This document shows positions 42,824-51,757 of a stretch of 64,000 nucleotides of DNA, one piece after another (position 1 is the stretch's first letter; each line of letters opens with the position of its first letter). Source of the DNA: an uncultured Bryobacterales bacterium (GTDB taxonomy: Bacteria > Acidobacteriota > Terriglobia > Bryobacterales > UBA6623); assembly GCA_958295955.1 (NCBI GenBank), contig OY282420.1, forward strand, positions 1,936,435-2,000,434, in the 5' to 3' direction. Under the pieces are notes generated by a model, which had not been told where the DNA came from, ran no database searches, and saw nothing but the letters and a program-made list of their open reading frames with translations. The position numbers and the translations under genes are program-made.

Positions 42824-45454
42824 CTAACGGGCGCGGAAGGATTCGCTGCGGACGACCGCCGCGATCAGATCGCGGAAGCCGCGCCCGCGGGTCTCCACGT
42901 CGGCCGTAATCCGCTCGACAACCTTGCGGTCGCCGTAGGTCAGCGGCCGCCCGGCAGCATAAATCAGCAGCTTTTCCGTCAGGCAGCGCGAGAACGCGTC
43001 GGGGCGGTCGAGGACATAGCGCTTGAGATCGGTGACGTCCTCCAGCCGGACGCCGTCGGGCATGACGCCGGCCGCGTCCACCGGCGGGCCGACTGCAACG
43101 CCGCTGCCGATGGAGGAATAGAACTCTTCCTGCAATGTCTCGGCGCCGTCGGGCGGCCGGATGTAGCGCGGATAATGATCGCGCCAGCGGCCGACGGGGT
43201 CGAAGTTCTCCAGCACCATGCCCAGCGGGTCGATCCGCTGGTGGCAACTTGCGCAGGTCGGGTCCGTGCGGTGGCGGTTGAGTTGGTCGCGCATGGACGT
43301 TGCGCCGCTGGTGTCCGGCGCGATCGCGGGCACGTTGGCCGGCGGGTCGGGCGGCGGCGCGCCGAATACGTTTTCCAGCAGCCAAACCCCGCGCTCGACG
43401 GGGTGGGTGTCGACGCCGTTGGCCGTGGCCATCATCACCGCCGCCAGTCCCAGAATCCCGCCGTGCCGGCCGCCGCGGGCGAAGGCGACCCGGCGCATCT
43501 CGTTGCCTTGCAAATCGCCGCCGTAGATTTTGTTCAGACGGGCGCTGCGGTAGCTGAATCCGGGATCGATGAAAGTTTCCACGGGATGGTTTTCGCGAAT
43601 CATCTCGGCGAAGAACAACTCGGCCTCGTCGATCATCGCCCGGCGGTCCTGGTCGATGAACTTGAGCAGCCGCGGGTCGGGCATGATGTCTTGCAGCAGG
43701 CGCGTTCCCAGCCACTGGCCGGTGAAGCTGCGGATGAAGCTCCAACTCTGCGGACTGTCCAGCAGCCGCAGCGTTTCGCGCTCGAGCACGGCCGGGTCCG
43801 ACAGCTTTCCCTCGCGGGCCGCGGCCGTCAGCCGGGCGTCGGGCGGGGAAGAGGTCAGGAAGTAGCTCAAGCGGCTCGCCAGATCGAAGTCGTCGAGGCG
43901 GCCGGGGCGCAGCCCCCGATACAGGAAGCGGGGCGATACGAGCGCCCGCCGAATGGCCAAGTGCAGCCCGGCTTCCAGGCTCTCCGCCTGCATGGCGAGC
44001 GCCGCGTAGGCGGCGACCTGCGCATCGCTCGCGGGCCGGCGGAAAGCGCGGGAGAGAAAGCGGCGCAGGATCGTTTGCGCATGATCCCGGTCGGAGGCGC
44101 CCGCCGCGCGCTCCCCGAGGAAGCGTTGCTTGCGGGCCTTGCGGGCGCGCGTCTCGTCGTCTTCGATCGGCCGCAGCGGCCCTTCGACGGCAACGTCCGT
44201 CAGATCGAGCGCCGGACCGAAGCGGTGCATCTCTTCATGCACGAACCCCTTGATCCAGTTGTGCGGGCCTGCGGCCAGGCCGCCTCCCCAGCGCTCCGGC
44301 ATTTTGTCGAGACGCGGGTCGTTCAGGTCGAGCTTGCCGCTTGCCATCAACGCCTTGGTCGCCGCGTAAAGCTGCTCTTGCGTCGTACCTCGGGGGCCGC
44401 CGCCGAAGGCCAGCATCGCCGCGTAGTAAAGCCGGTCGGCCTGGAGCCTCTCCGCCAGAAACGTCGTGGAATACTCCCGCCTCGGCGGGTCGGAGTAGGC
44501 CGGGCCGTTCTCCCAGTGCAGCCCGAAAACTTCGCCTTTGAAGAGCTCGATGTCGGCGCTCAGAGACTGCGGCGCCCCGCGGTCGGGTTGCACGTCGATC
44601 TCGGCGAGCTTGCGAACCTTGCCCAAGGGATCGTAAACCTGCTCCGTCTTCGGCTTGGCGTAAACGCCCAGGCGCAGCGGCGCGCGCCGCCGCGGGTAAA
44701 ACATCTTGTCCGTTTGGAAAACCGAGGCGGCGACGGACAGGCGGTAAACGCCGCTCGCGGCGGCCTCGAAGCGCGCTGGCCAGACGGCCGAGTTGGCCAT
44801 ATTGCGCGACGACACCAGTCGATAGCGGCCGGCGGCGGTCTTCCCGCCCTCGCTCGTGGCGAGACCGGCAACGCCCAGCGGATAACGTCTGCTCTCAACG
44901 GCAAGCGGACCGCGCTCGGGCGGAAAAACCTCGTCCGCTACGCGGGTCGCCGTCTCCAGAAGTTGCGCCAGCAGCGGCGGCGACAGGATCAGCCCTTCGG
45001 CGACGTTGTCGAAGCCGTGCGCCGAATCGTCGGCGGGGAAGGCGTCCGCAAGGCGGAACTCCGGCAAATCGAACAAATCGCGGATCGTGTTCTCGTATTC
45101 CCCGCGGTTGAGCCGGCGGGGAACCGCGCCGCCGACGCCCGCATGTTCCAGCAGCCGCTCGTCGAGCCAGGCAACCATCCGCCGCCGTTCCGCCGCCGGC
45201 GGCCGCGCCGCGCCCGGCGGCGGCATTTCGCCGCGGGCGAGGGCGTTGTAAACGCGCTCCCAATGGGCAGTCGACTCGGGCTCATGCCAGTCCACCGCGG
45301 CCGCGTCGAGGCGGACGCCGGCCTGCGCCGCCGCGCCGGAATGGCAGGCGGAACAGTGCCCCTCCAGGAACCGCCGCGCGGGCTCGGGGAGCGCTTCCGC
45401 GCCCCGCGCCGGCGCGGCGGCCAACATGCCGACAATAACCAGAAACAGCGGCAT
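42824..45454 (-). CDS. DUF1592-type multidomain protein with two c-type haem motifs
   Basis: An 876-residue secreted protein (signal VIVGMLAAAPARGAEA). An N-terminal haem-binding CSACH motif (residues 34-38) is followed by the DUF1587/DUF1595/DUF1592/DUF1588/DUF1585 order typical of planctomycete-type cytochrome proteins: RRLNRGEYENTIRDLFDLPE, LSRAFRRPASDAQVAAYAAL, FDLASRLSYFLTSSPPDARL and VFGAPPPDPPANVPAI. A second CASCH motif lies near residue 735 (CASCHQRIDPLGMVLENFDP). The C-terminal DUF1585 part ends YAAGRPLTYGDRKVVERITA. Such proteins are always found with DUF1552 partners; redox chemistry on an unknown substrate is likely. Start ATG 45454 opens the signal peptide. Confidence 0.9.
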   Translation of the reverse strand: MPLFLVIVGMLAAAPARGAEALPEPARRFLEGHCSACHSGAAAQAGVRLDAAAVDWHEPESTAHWERVYNALARGEMPPPGAARPPAAERRRMVAWLDERLLEHAGVGGAVPRRLNRGEYENTIRDLFDLPEFRLADAFPADDSAHGFDNVAEGLILSPPLLAQLLETATRVADEVFPPERGPLAVESRRYPLGVAGLATSEGGKTAAGRYRLVSSRNMANSAVWPARFEAAASGVYRLSVAASVFQTDKMFYPRRRAPLRLGVYAKPKTEQVYDPLGKVRKLAEIDVQPDRGAPQSLSADIELFKGEVFGLHWENGPAYSDPPRREYSTTFLAERLQADRLYYAAMLAFGGGPRGTTQEQLYAATKALMASGKLDLNDPRLDKMPERWGGGLAAGPHNWIKGFVHEEMHRFGPALDLTDVAVEGPLRPIEDDETRARKARKQRFLGERAAGASDRDHAQTILRRFLSRAFRRPASDAQVAAYAALAMQAESLEAGLHLAIRRALVSPRFLYRGLRPGRLDDFDLASRLSYFLTSSPPDARLTAAAREGKLSDPAVLERETLRLLDSPQSWSFIRSFTGQWLGTRLLQDIMPDPRLLKFIDQDRRAMIDEAELFFAEMIRENHPVETFIDPGFSYRSARLNKIYGGDLQGNEMRRVAFARGGRHGGILGLAAVMMATANGVDTHPVERGVWLLENVFGAPPPDPPANVPAIAPDTSGATSMRDQLNRHRTDPTCASCHQRIDPLGMVLENFDPVGRWRDHYPRYIRPPDGAETLQEEFYSSIGSGVAVGPPVDAAGVMPDGVRLEDVTDLKRYVLDRPDAFSRCLTEKLLIYAAGRPLTYGDRKVVERITADVETRGRGFRDLIAAVVRSESFRAR

Positions 45455-45468
45455 GGACGTCGGTTCCC

Positions 45469-46734
45469 CTACAGCAGATACTCGTTCATATTGCTCTTGG
45501 CGCCGGCGAAGCGCTCAATCTCGACGCCGAATTGCTGCATCACCGTGAGATAAAGATCCCCCAGCAGCCGCGGAGCGGGACCTTCGCGCTCGATCTTGCG
45601 GTGCGCGCCGTGGCGGAACCCCCCGCCGGCGAGCACCGTCGGCAGGTTGCTGTTGTCGTGCGTATTGGCGTTGCCCATGCCGCTGCCGAAGACGACGACC
45701 GTGCTGTCGAGCAGCGGCCGGCCCCAAGCGTCCCTGCCCGCCCGCAGCCGCTCCAGGAAGGCGCCGAACCGTTTGACGTGCTCGGTTCCCACCAAGTTGT
45801 ATTCGGCGATTTTCGAGGGGTCGTTGCCGTGATGCGACAGGCCGTGGTAGCCCGCGCTCAGCCTGCGGCCGCCGATGGTGAAAACCTGGCTCCAGCCGGG
45901 AATCAGGAAAGTCAGCACGCGCGTGGAATCGGTGGTCAGGGCGAGCGCCATCAAGTCGTACATGATCGACTCGCATTCCAGCGCCAAATCCGGGGCGACC
46001 GGATCGAATTCCGGCAGCGGATAATCGACCTTGGGCATCGGCTTGTCGAGCCAGTCACGCTGTTTTTGGAGCTTCTTCTCCACGCCGCGCAGCGAGGCGA
46101 AGTATTCGCCGAGCTTCTCGCGGTCTTTGCCGCCGAGGCGCCGCTCCAGACCCCGGGCTTCGTCCAGGACGCCGTCGAGGACGCTGCGGTTGCCGGCAAG
46201 CAGCGAATCCATGCGCTCCTTGTCGGCCGCGGAGCCGAACAACGTGCGGTAGAGCACGCTCGGCCGGCCGATCATCGGCAGCGCCACGCCCTCCGGGGTG
46301 AAGCTGAGCCTGGCGTCGCCGGGCGGCTTGCCGCAAGTCACCTGCAGCGATTCGAAGCGGGTTTGCTCGCCGACCTTCGCCGCGACGAGTTGATCCAGCG
46401 ATACGCTGCCGGAAGCCGAGCCGCTCATCCAGGCTCTCCAGCCCAGATGCCCGTTCCGGCCGCGGTGGTCCAGGCCGGAAAAAACGGTCATCTCGTTGCG
46501 CAACGAGCGCAGCGGCTGCAGCACCGGCGATATTTCGTAATCCCGCCCGCTCCGCGCCGGAAAGAAATCGGGCTGATGGAAGCCGAGATAGGTCCCCGCG
46601 CAGACCAGCCGCCGCGGCCGCTTGTCCGCCGCCTGCCCGCCGCGGGCGCGGCGCGGCGCGAACGCCTCCAGCATGGGCAGCGCGAGGCTGCCGCCCACTC
46701 CCCGCAGAAACTTGCGCCGATCGGGCCGCTCCAT
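45469..46734 (-). CDS. DUF1552 family protein with Tat signal
   Basis: A 421-residue protein starting with a twin-arginine signal (ERPDRRKFLRGVGGSLALPM). The body carries DUF1552 features: FFPARSGRDYEISPVLQPLR, GLDHRGRNGHLGWRAWMSGS, LSFTPEGVALPMI, GLSHHGNDPSKIAEYNLVGT and LDSTVVVFGSGMGNANTHDN. The fold is related to sulfatase/alkaline phosphatase-like DUF1501 proteins, but activity is unknown. The DUF1592 gene follows 14 nt downstream on the same strand, so the two form an operon. ATG 46734 is preferred because it puts RR at the correct place; a longer in-frame reading exists to 46779. Confidence 0.9.
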   Translation of the reverse strand: MERPDRRKFLRGVGGSLALPMLEAFAPRRARGGQAADKRPRRLVCAGTYLGFHQPDFFPARSGRDYEISPVLQPLRSLRNEMTVFSGLDHRGRNGHLGWRAWMSGSASGSVSLDQLVAAKVGEQTRFESLQVTCGKPPGDARLSFTPEGVALPMIGRPSVLYRTLFGSAADKERMDSLLAGNRSVLDGVLDEARGLERRLGGKDREKLGEYFASLRGVEKKLQKQRDWLDKPMPKVDYPLPEFDPVAPDLALECESIMYDLMALALTTDSTRVLTFLIPGWSQVFTIGGRRLSAGYHGLSHHGNDPSKIAEYNLVGTEHVKRFGAFLERLRAGRDAWGRPLLDSTVVVFGSGMGNANTHDNSNLPTVLAGGGFRHGAHRKIEREGPAPRLLGDLYLTVMQQFGVEIERFAGAKSNMNEYLL

Positions 46735-46817
46735 CGTTGCGATTCTAACACAGCCGGGGCCGGCAAAGGCTCTGTACAAATTTTAACCAACGGAGCCGCC
46801 CGGTCGTCCGCTCCGGA

Positions 46818-46846
46818 TTGACAACGGAGCTTTCCGGTGCTACTCT
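46818..46846 (+). promoter_or_regulatory. Sigma-70-like promoter of the TonB-dependent receptor gene
   Basis: TTGACA (46818-46823), a 17-bp spacer and an extended TGC-TACTCT (46841-46846). Predicted start near 46853, leader about 25 nt containing AGGGGAA before the ATG at 46878. The in-frame TTG at 46818 is the -35 box, which argues against starting the protein there. Confidence 0.6.
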
Positions 46847-46877
46847 CTTGCAGAAAGGATTTTCAGGGGAAACTCTC

Positions 46878-49800
46878 ATGAGCTTCAGAAAAAATTGTCT
46901 TTGGGGTTTGCTGGCAGTCTTGCTTTGCTTGACGTCGGCCTTTGTTCCGACAGCCGACGCGCAGGTTCTCTACGGGTCGATTGTCGGTACCGTCTCCGAT
47001 GAAAGCGGCGCGTCGATTCCCGGCGCGACGGTCTCCATCATGAACACGGCCACCGGCGCAAGCCAGGAAGGGTCGACATCCGAAGACGGCATTTACCGCT
47101 TCGTCAACGTGCAGGCCGGAAGCTACGACGTGACCGTCGGCGCCGAAGGATTCAGCACGTTTATTTCCGAGGGCGTCACGGTGACGGTGAACACCGTCAC
47201 CCGCGTCGACGCGAGCATGCAGATCGGTCAAGTGACCGAGCAGATCACCGTCGAGGCCACGGCCGCCCGCTTGCAGACCGAAAAGGCCAGCACCAGCGCG
47301 GAGATCACGGCGGCGGCCGTGAGCGAGTTGCCGTTGCCCGGCTTCCGCAATTACCAGACTCTGGTCAACCTGGTGCCCGGCGCGACGCCGGCGCGTTTTC
47401 AGAACTCCATTCTCGATACGCCCGCGCGCTCGCTCAGCACGAACATCAACGGCACCAACCGCAACAACAACGTGACGCGCATCGACGGCGCGGCCAGCAT
47501 CAACGTCTGGCTGCCGCATCATGCCGGCTACATTGCCCCGGCCGACACGGTCGAGACGGTCAATATCACGACCGGCTCGGGCGAAGCCGAGCAGGGGCTG
47601 GCCGGCGGCTCTTCGACTACGGTCGTCACCAAATCGGGAACGAACGAGCTGCACGGCTCGACGTTCTGGTTTCATGACAACCAGCGCCTGCGCGCGCGCA
47701 ACTTCTTCTCGTCGGTCAAGCCGGTCAGCAACTACAACAACTTCGGCGGCACCCTGGGCGGCCCGATCGTGCGTAACAAGCTGTTCTACTTCTTCGGCTA
47801 CGACAAGACCACGCAGCGCGTGGCCGGCGTCCGCACCGGGGACACGGTGCCGACGCCCGAGCACCGCGCCGGTAACTTCAGCGACGCCGGCGTGACGATC
47901 TACGATCCCTTGTCGGGCGTTCAAGACGCCTCCGACCCCGCCTTCGCAACGGACCGCATGCCGTTCGACAACGCAACTGTTCCCATGAGCCGGCAGAGCG
48001 TGATCGCGCGGCGGGTGCAGGACTACTACCCGCAACCCAACCAGTCGGGCACGATCGCCAACTACCACTCCGCCGGCGCGCCGCCCTTCGCCCGCCAGCA
48101 GATCGACCCCAAGATCAACTACAACCACAGCGAGAAATACAGTATCTGGGGCAAGTACTCCAACATGCTGGCGCCGGTCTCGGGCACGGCGATCTTCGGC
48201 GAAGCGGGCGGCCCGGCGCCCGGCGGCAGCCCGGGCAACGCCGACACGCAGGTGAATCTGTTCACCATCGGCCACACCTACACCTTCTCGCCGACGTTCC
48301 TCTACGACGGCGTCGTCGGTTTCTGGCGCCAGGATCAGGAGGTGCGGCCGCTCGATTACGGCAAGGACTTCGACCTGGGCATCCCCGGTATCGGCGGCGA
48401 CGACCCGCGGCAGAAAGGCTTTCCCAACATCCGACCGGGGGGAGGCTACACGAATCTCGGCTCGCCCGGCTGGCAGCCGCTCGAGCGGATCGAGCAGAAC
48501 TGGACCACGAGCCAGAACTTCACCTGGATCAAAGACAGGCACCAAATCCGTTTCGGGTTCGACTTCATCTTCCTGACCCTCAATCACTGGCAGCCCGAGC
48601 TGGGCGGCGGCCCGCGCGGAGTGATCGACTTCAACGGCGACGTTACCGCCCTCAAGGGCGGCGCCGCGCCGGAGGACGCCAACACGCGCGCGGCTTTCCT
48701 GTTGGGACAGACCAGTCGCATGCGCAAGGCCCTGCAGCACATCGTCGCCACCGGGCGCGAGAAGCAGTTCGCCTTCTACCTGACCGACCGCTACCAGGCA
48801 ACCGACAAGCTGACGCTCAATTTGGGCCTGCGCTACGAGAACTACCCGTTGATGCAGCGCGACGACGGCGTCGGCATCGAGGTGTACGACGCGCAGACCA
48901 ACAAGATGACCGTCGGCGGCTTGGGCGGCATCCCCACGGCCAACGGCCTGTCGGTGAGCAACAAGCTGTTCTCGCCGCGGGTCGGCCTTGCCTACCGTGT
49001 CGACGACAGCACGGTGATTCGGGCCGGCTACGGCCTGAATTTCAGCCCGATCCCCTGGTCGCGTCCGTTGCGCGGGCAGTACCCGGTGACGGTGACCTTC
49101 GACTTTCAGCGGCCCGGCACCTTCCAGCGCTTGCGCACGTTGGCCGAAGGCATTCCGCCGGTGGTCGGCCCGGACCTGAACAACCAGCCGATCGACGTGC
49201 CGCTGACGGCTTCGCTGCGCAGCCCGTATCCCGGCTCCACGATCGACCGCGGCTACACCCAGTCGTGGAACTTCACCATCGAGAGGCGCCTGCCCGCGGA
49301 CATCATCACCAGCATCGGCTACGTCGGCACGGCCTCGATCGGCATGTTCGCCGACCGCGACATCAACGCCTCGCGTCCGGGCGAAGGCAACGCCGGCCGG
49401 CCGTTCGCCGCGATTACCGGCCGCAGGGTCAACATCAACATGTGGGACAGCTACTTGAACTCGAACTACCACTCGCTGCAAGTGGCCATCAACCGCAGCT
49501 TCTCGAAGGGTCTTTCGCTCAAGGGCGCCTACACCTACTCGAAGGCCATCGGCATGGCCGACGACGAGGGTTGGGCGGGCGTCGCCTGGGATCACCTCGA
49601 CGTCTTCCACCGCAACCGCTCGCGCGCCGGCTTCGACCGCGAGCAGATGTTCCAGATGGGCTTCGTTTACGAGCTGCCGATCGGCGCCGGCAAGGCGCTG
49701 GCCACCACGGGCGCCGCCTCGCACGTCCTCGGCGGCTGGCAGATCAGCGGCATCGCCGCGCTGCTCAGCGGCCAACCTTTCGATATCCGCGCGTCGAGCG

Positions 49801-50180
49801 CCTCGCTCAACGCGGCGAGCGCGCTGCAGACGGCCGATCAGGTGGGCGAAGTGCGCAAGATCGGCGCCGTCGGATCGGGGACGAGCTTCTACAACACCGA
49901 CGCCTTCGCCCCGGTCACCGAGCAGCGCTTCGGCACGAGCGGCAGGAACATCCTCGACCGGCCCGGCGTGACCAACCTCGACTTGAGCATCATGAAGAAC
50001 ATGGCGCTCAGCGAAAAAGTCAACGCTCAGTTCCGCGCGGAGTTCTTCAACTTCACCAACACTCCGCAGTTCGGCCGCCCGAGAAACAACGTTTCCTCAG
50101 GCAATTTCCTGGCGGTCGTCAGCACGGCAAGCTCGGCCAGCGACCGGCAGATTCGCCTCGGTTTAAGATTTAGCTGGTGA
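46878..50180 (+). CDS. Oar-like TonB-dependent receptor with carboxypeptidase-regulatory domain
   Basis: A 1100-residue outer-membrane protein. After the signal peptide (LWGLLAVLLCLTSAFVPTAD) comes a carboxypeptidase-regulatory-like domain at about residues 30-110 (GSIVGTVSDESGASIPGATV, GIYRFVNVQAGSYDVTVGAE). The plug follows (LPLPGFRNYQTLVNLVPGAT, NINGTNRNNNVTRIDGA) and then a long beta barrel ending in aromatic residue W (IRLGLRFSW). This Oar/SusC-like form is greatly expanded in Acidobacteria and imports large substrates using TonB energy. A perfect intrinsic terminator lies 29 nt after the stop. It is divergent from the DUF1592/DUF1552 operon. Confidence 0.93.
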   Translation: MSFRKNCLWGLLAVLLCLTSAFVPTADAQVLYGSIVGTVSDESGASIPGATVSIMNTATGASQEGSTSEDGIYRFVNVQAGSYDVTVGAEGFSTFISEGVTVTVNTVTRVDASMQIGQVTEQITVEATAARLQTEKASTSAEITAAAVSELPLPGFRNYQTLVNLVPGATPARFQNSILDTPARSLSTNINGTNRNNNVTRIDGAASINVWLPHHAGYIAPADTVETVNITTGSGEAEQGLAGGSSTTVVTKSGTNELHGSTFWFHDNQRLRARNFFSSVKPVSNYNNFGGTLGGPIVRNKLFYFFGYDKTTQRVAGVRTGDTVPTPEHRAGNFSDAGVTIYDPLSGVQDASDPAFATDRMPFDNATVPMSRQSVIARRVQDYYPQPNQSGTIANYHSAGAPPFARQQIDPKINYNHSEKYSIWGKYSNMLAPVSGTAIFGEAGGPAPGGSPGNADTQVNLFTIGHTYTFSPTFLYDGVVGFWRQDQEVRPLDYGKDFDLGIPGIGGDDPRQKGFPNIRPGGGYTNLGSPGWQPLERIEQNWTTSQNFTWIKDRHQIRFGFDFIFLTLNHWQPELGGGPRGVIDFNGDVTALKGGAAPEDANTRAAFLLGQTSRMRKALQHIVATGREKQFAFYLTDRYQATDKLTLNLGLRYENYPLMQRDDGVGIEVYDAQTNKMTVGGLGGIPTANGLSVSNKLFSPRVGLAYRVDDSTVIRAGYGLNFSPIPWSRPLRGQYPVTVTFDFQRPGTFQRLRTLAEGIPPVVGPDLNNQPIDVPLTASLRSPYPGSTIDRGYTQSWNFTIERRLPADIITSIGYVGTASIGMFADRDINASRPGEGNAGRPFAAITGRRVNINMWDSYLNSNYHSLQVAINRSFSKGLSLKGAYTYSKAIGMADDEGWAGVAWDHLDVFHRNRSRAGFDREQMFQMGFVYELPIGAGKALATTGAASHVLGGWQISGIAALLSGQPFDIRASSASLNAASALQTADQVGEVRKIGAVGSGTSFYNTDAFAPVTEQRFGTSGRNILDRPGVTNLDLSIMKNMALSEKVNAQFRAEFFNFTNTPQFGRPRNNVSSGNFLAVVSTASSASDRQIRLGLRFSW

Positions 50181-50208
50181 ACCGGGCGAGATTGCAAACC
50201 AACCCAAG

Positions 50209-50239
50209 GCGGCTCCCTCTGCGGAGGGAGCCGCTTTTT
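50209..50239 (+). terminator. Rho-independent terminator after the TonB receptor gene
   Basis: Perfect 11-bp stem GCGGCTCCCTC (50209-50219) with GAGGGAGCCGC (50224-50234), loop TGCG, then TTTTT (50235-50239) and C, TTT. It lies inside the long reading frame of the downstream TPR gene when that is started at 50177, which is why a later start is preferred for that gene. Confidence 0.9.
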
Positions 50240-50245
50240 CTTTCC

Positions 50246-51757
50246 TTGGCCCGCGCGGCGCGGCCGCGGCTTGCGCATCTGCTCCTGTCGGCGGCCGCCG
50301 TGCTTGCCGCGCAGCCGGACAACCCCGCAACCGTGGCTGCAAACGCCCGGCGGGCCATGGCGGAGGGCCGCTTCGCTCAAGCCGCCGAGCTCTACGGCAA
50401 GCTGTATCCGCTGGCGCCCGACGACTTCGGCATGCTGGTCAACCTGGGCATGGCGCGCAGTCTGGCCGGACGGCACGCCGAGGCGGTCGAGCCGCTCGCC
50501 AAGGCCGTCGCCAAGAACGCAAGCGCGTTTCCGGCGCAGCTTTTTCTGGGCAGCAGCTACTTCAGCCTGGGCCGGTTCGACGCTGCCGCCAAAGCCCTGG
50601 AAGCGGCGGCGAAGCTCAATCCCCAACACGCGCCGGCGCGGCGCATGCTGGGCGCAGCCTACGCCGCGCTCGAACGGCCGGGCGGCGCGCTGCCGCACCT
50701 CGAAAAACTCACCGCCCTCGAGCCGGACTCCCCCGGCGCCTGGGCCGCGCTGGGCAAAGCCTACGCCGCGCTGGCGCGGCAAGCCTTCGCCGCGCTCGAA
50801 GCGGCCGCGCCCGAATCGGCCTACATGCTGCAGTTGGTCGGCGATATCCGCTTCAGCGCCGCGCAATACCCCAGCGCGTTCTATCTCTACCGCCAAGCGC
50901 TGGAGCGCGAGCCGGGCCGGCGCGGCCTGCACGCCGCGATTGCCGAGATCTACCGCCGCACCGGGCGGGACGCATGGGCGGACGTCGAGCAGGCCAAGGA
51001 AGCGGCGCTTGCCGCCATAGACTGCGCAACCGAGCGTTTCGCATGTCTCTTCGCTCAAGGCAAGCTCGACGAGTTGCGCCGGGCGGCCGCCGGCCTCGAT
51101 AGCGCCGAGGGCCGGTACTGGACGGCGCAAGCGTGCAATCTCCTCGCGGAGCGGGCCTTCGCGCGCCTGGAGGGGATGCCGCCTTCCGCCGCCGTCCATA
51201 TCGCGCGGGCCGAAGTCCACAAGGAAATGCGCCGATTCGACGCCGCCGCGGAACAATGGGCCGCCGCGTTGGCGCTGCAACCCGCGGACGCCGACCTCGA
51301 AGCGGAGCTTGCGGGCGCGCTCTACCAGTCCCGCCAATTCGACAAAGCCGAGCCGCGCCTCCGCGCGCTGCTGCAAAAATTTCCGCGGGAGGCCGAGTGG
51401 CCGTTCATGCTCGGCGATATCCTGCTCAGCCGCCAACAGGCGGAAGAGGCGGCGCCCCTGCTGGCCAAAGCGGTCAAGCTCGACCCGGACCTACTGCCGG
51501 CGCACCACGCCTTGGGGCGCGCCTACGCGCAGGCCGGGCGCGACGCCGACGCCATTCCGCACCTCGAGAAGGCGTTGCCGCTCGACGACGACGGCAGCCT
51601 GCTCTACCAGCTCGCGCAAGCCTACCGCGCCGGCGGCGACCGCGAGGCGGCCGCGCCGCTGCTCGAGCGCTACCGGCAAATCCAAACCGCGCAGCGCCGG
51701 GCAGCCGAAGAGTTTCGCGGCGACATCCGCATCACGGCCCCGGATCAGGCTCCCTGA
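50246..51757 (+). CDS. Secreted tetratricopeptide repeat protein
   Basis: About 503 residues from TTG 50246, which gives a classic signal peptide (MARAARPRLAHLLLSAAAVL, then AAQPD). GTG 50177, overlapping the receptor's stop codon, is an alternative but would place the terminator hairpin inside the gene. About ten TPR units follow: ANARRAMAEGRFAQAAELYG, LFLGSSYFSLGRFDAAAKAL, MLGAAYAALERPGGALPHLE, LAGALYQSRQFDKAEPRLRA, MLGDILLSRQQAEEAAPLLA and LGRAYAQAGRDADAIPHLEK. TPR proteins of this size often pair with CRTAC1-type proteins in Acidobacteria. It converges with and overlaps the CRTAC1 gene by 26 bp. Confidence 0.85.
   Translation: MARAARPRLAHLLLSAAAVLAAQPDNPATVAANARRAMAEGRFAQAAELYGKLYPLAPDDFGMLVNLGMARSLAGRHAEAVEPLAKAVAKNASAFPAQLFLGSSYFSLGRFDAAAKALEAAAKLNPQHAPARRMLGAAYAALERPGGALPHLEKLTALEPDSPGAWAALGKAYAALARQAFAALEAAAPESAYMLQLVGDIRFSAAQYPSAFYLYRQALEREPGRRGLHAAIAEIYRRTGRDAWADVEQAKEAALAAIDCATERFACLFAQGKLDELRRAAAGLDSAEGRYWTAQACNLLAERAFARLEGMPPSAAVHIARAEVHKEMRRFDAAAEQWAAALALQPADADLEAELAGALYQSRQFDKAEPRLRALLQKFPREAEWPFMLGDILLSRQQAEEAAPLLAKAVKLDPDLLPAHHALGRAYAQAGRDADAIPHLEKALPLDDDGSLLYQLAQAYRAGGDREAAAPLLERYRQIQTAQRRAAEEFRGDIRITAPDQAP

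Noticed and set aside
46863-49775. A 970-codon open frame on the minus strand inside the TonB receptor gene
   Set aside because: The plus-strand receptor has clear domain motifs and a promoter and terminator; the antisense frame has none and is a composition artefact.
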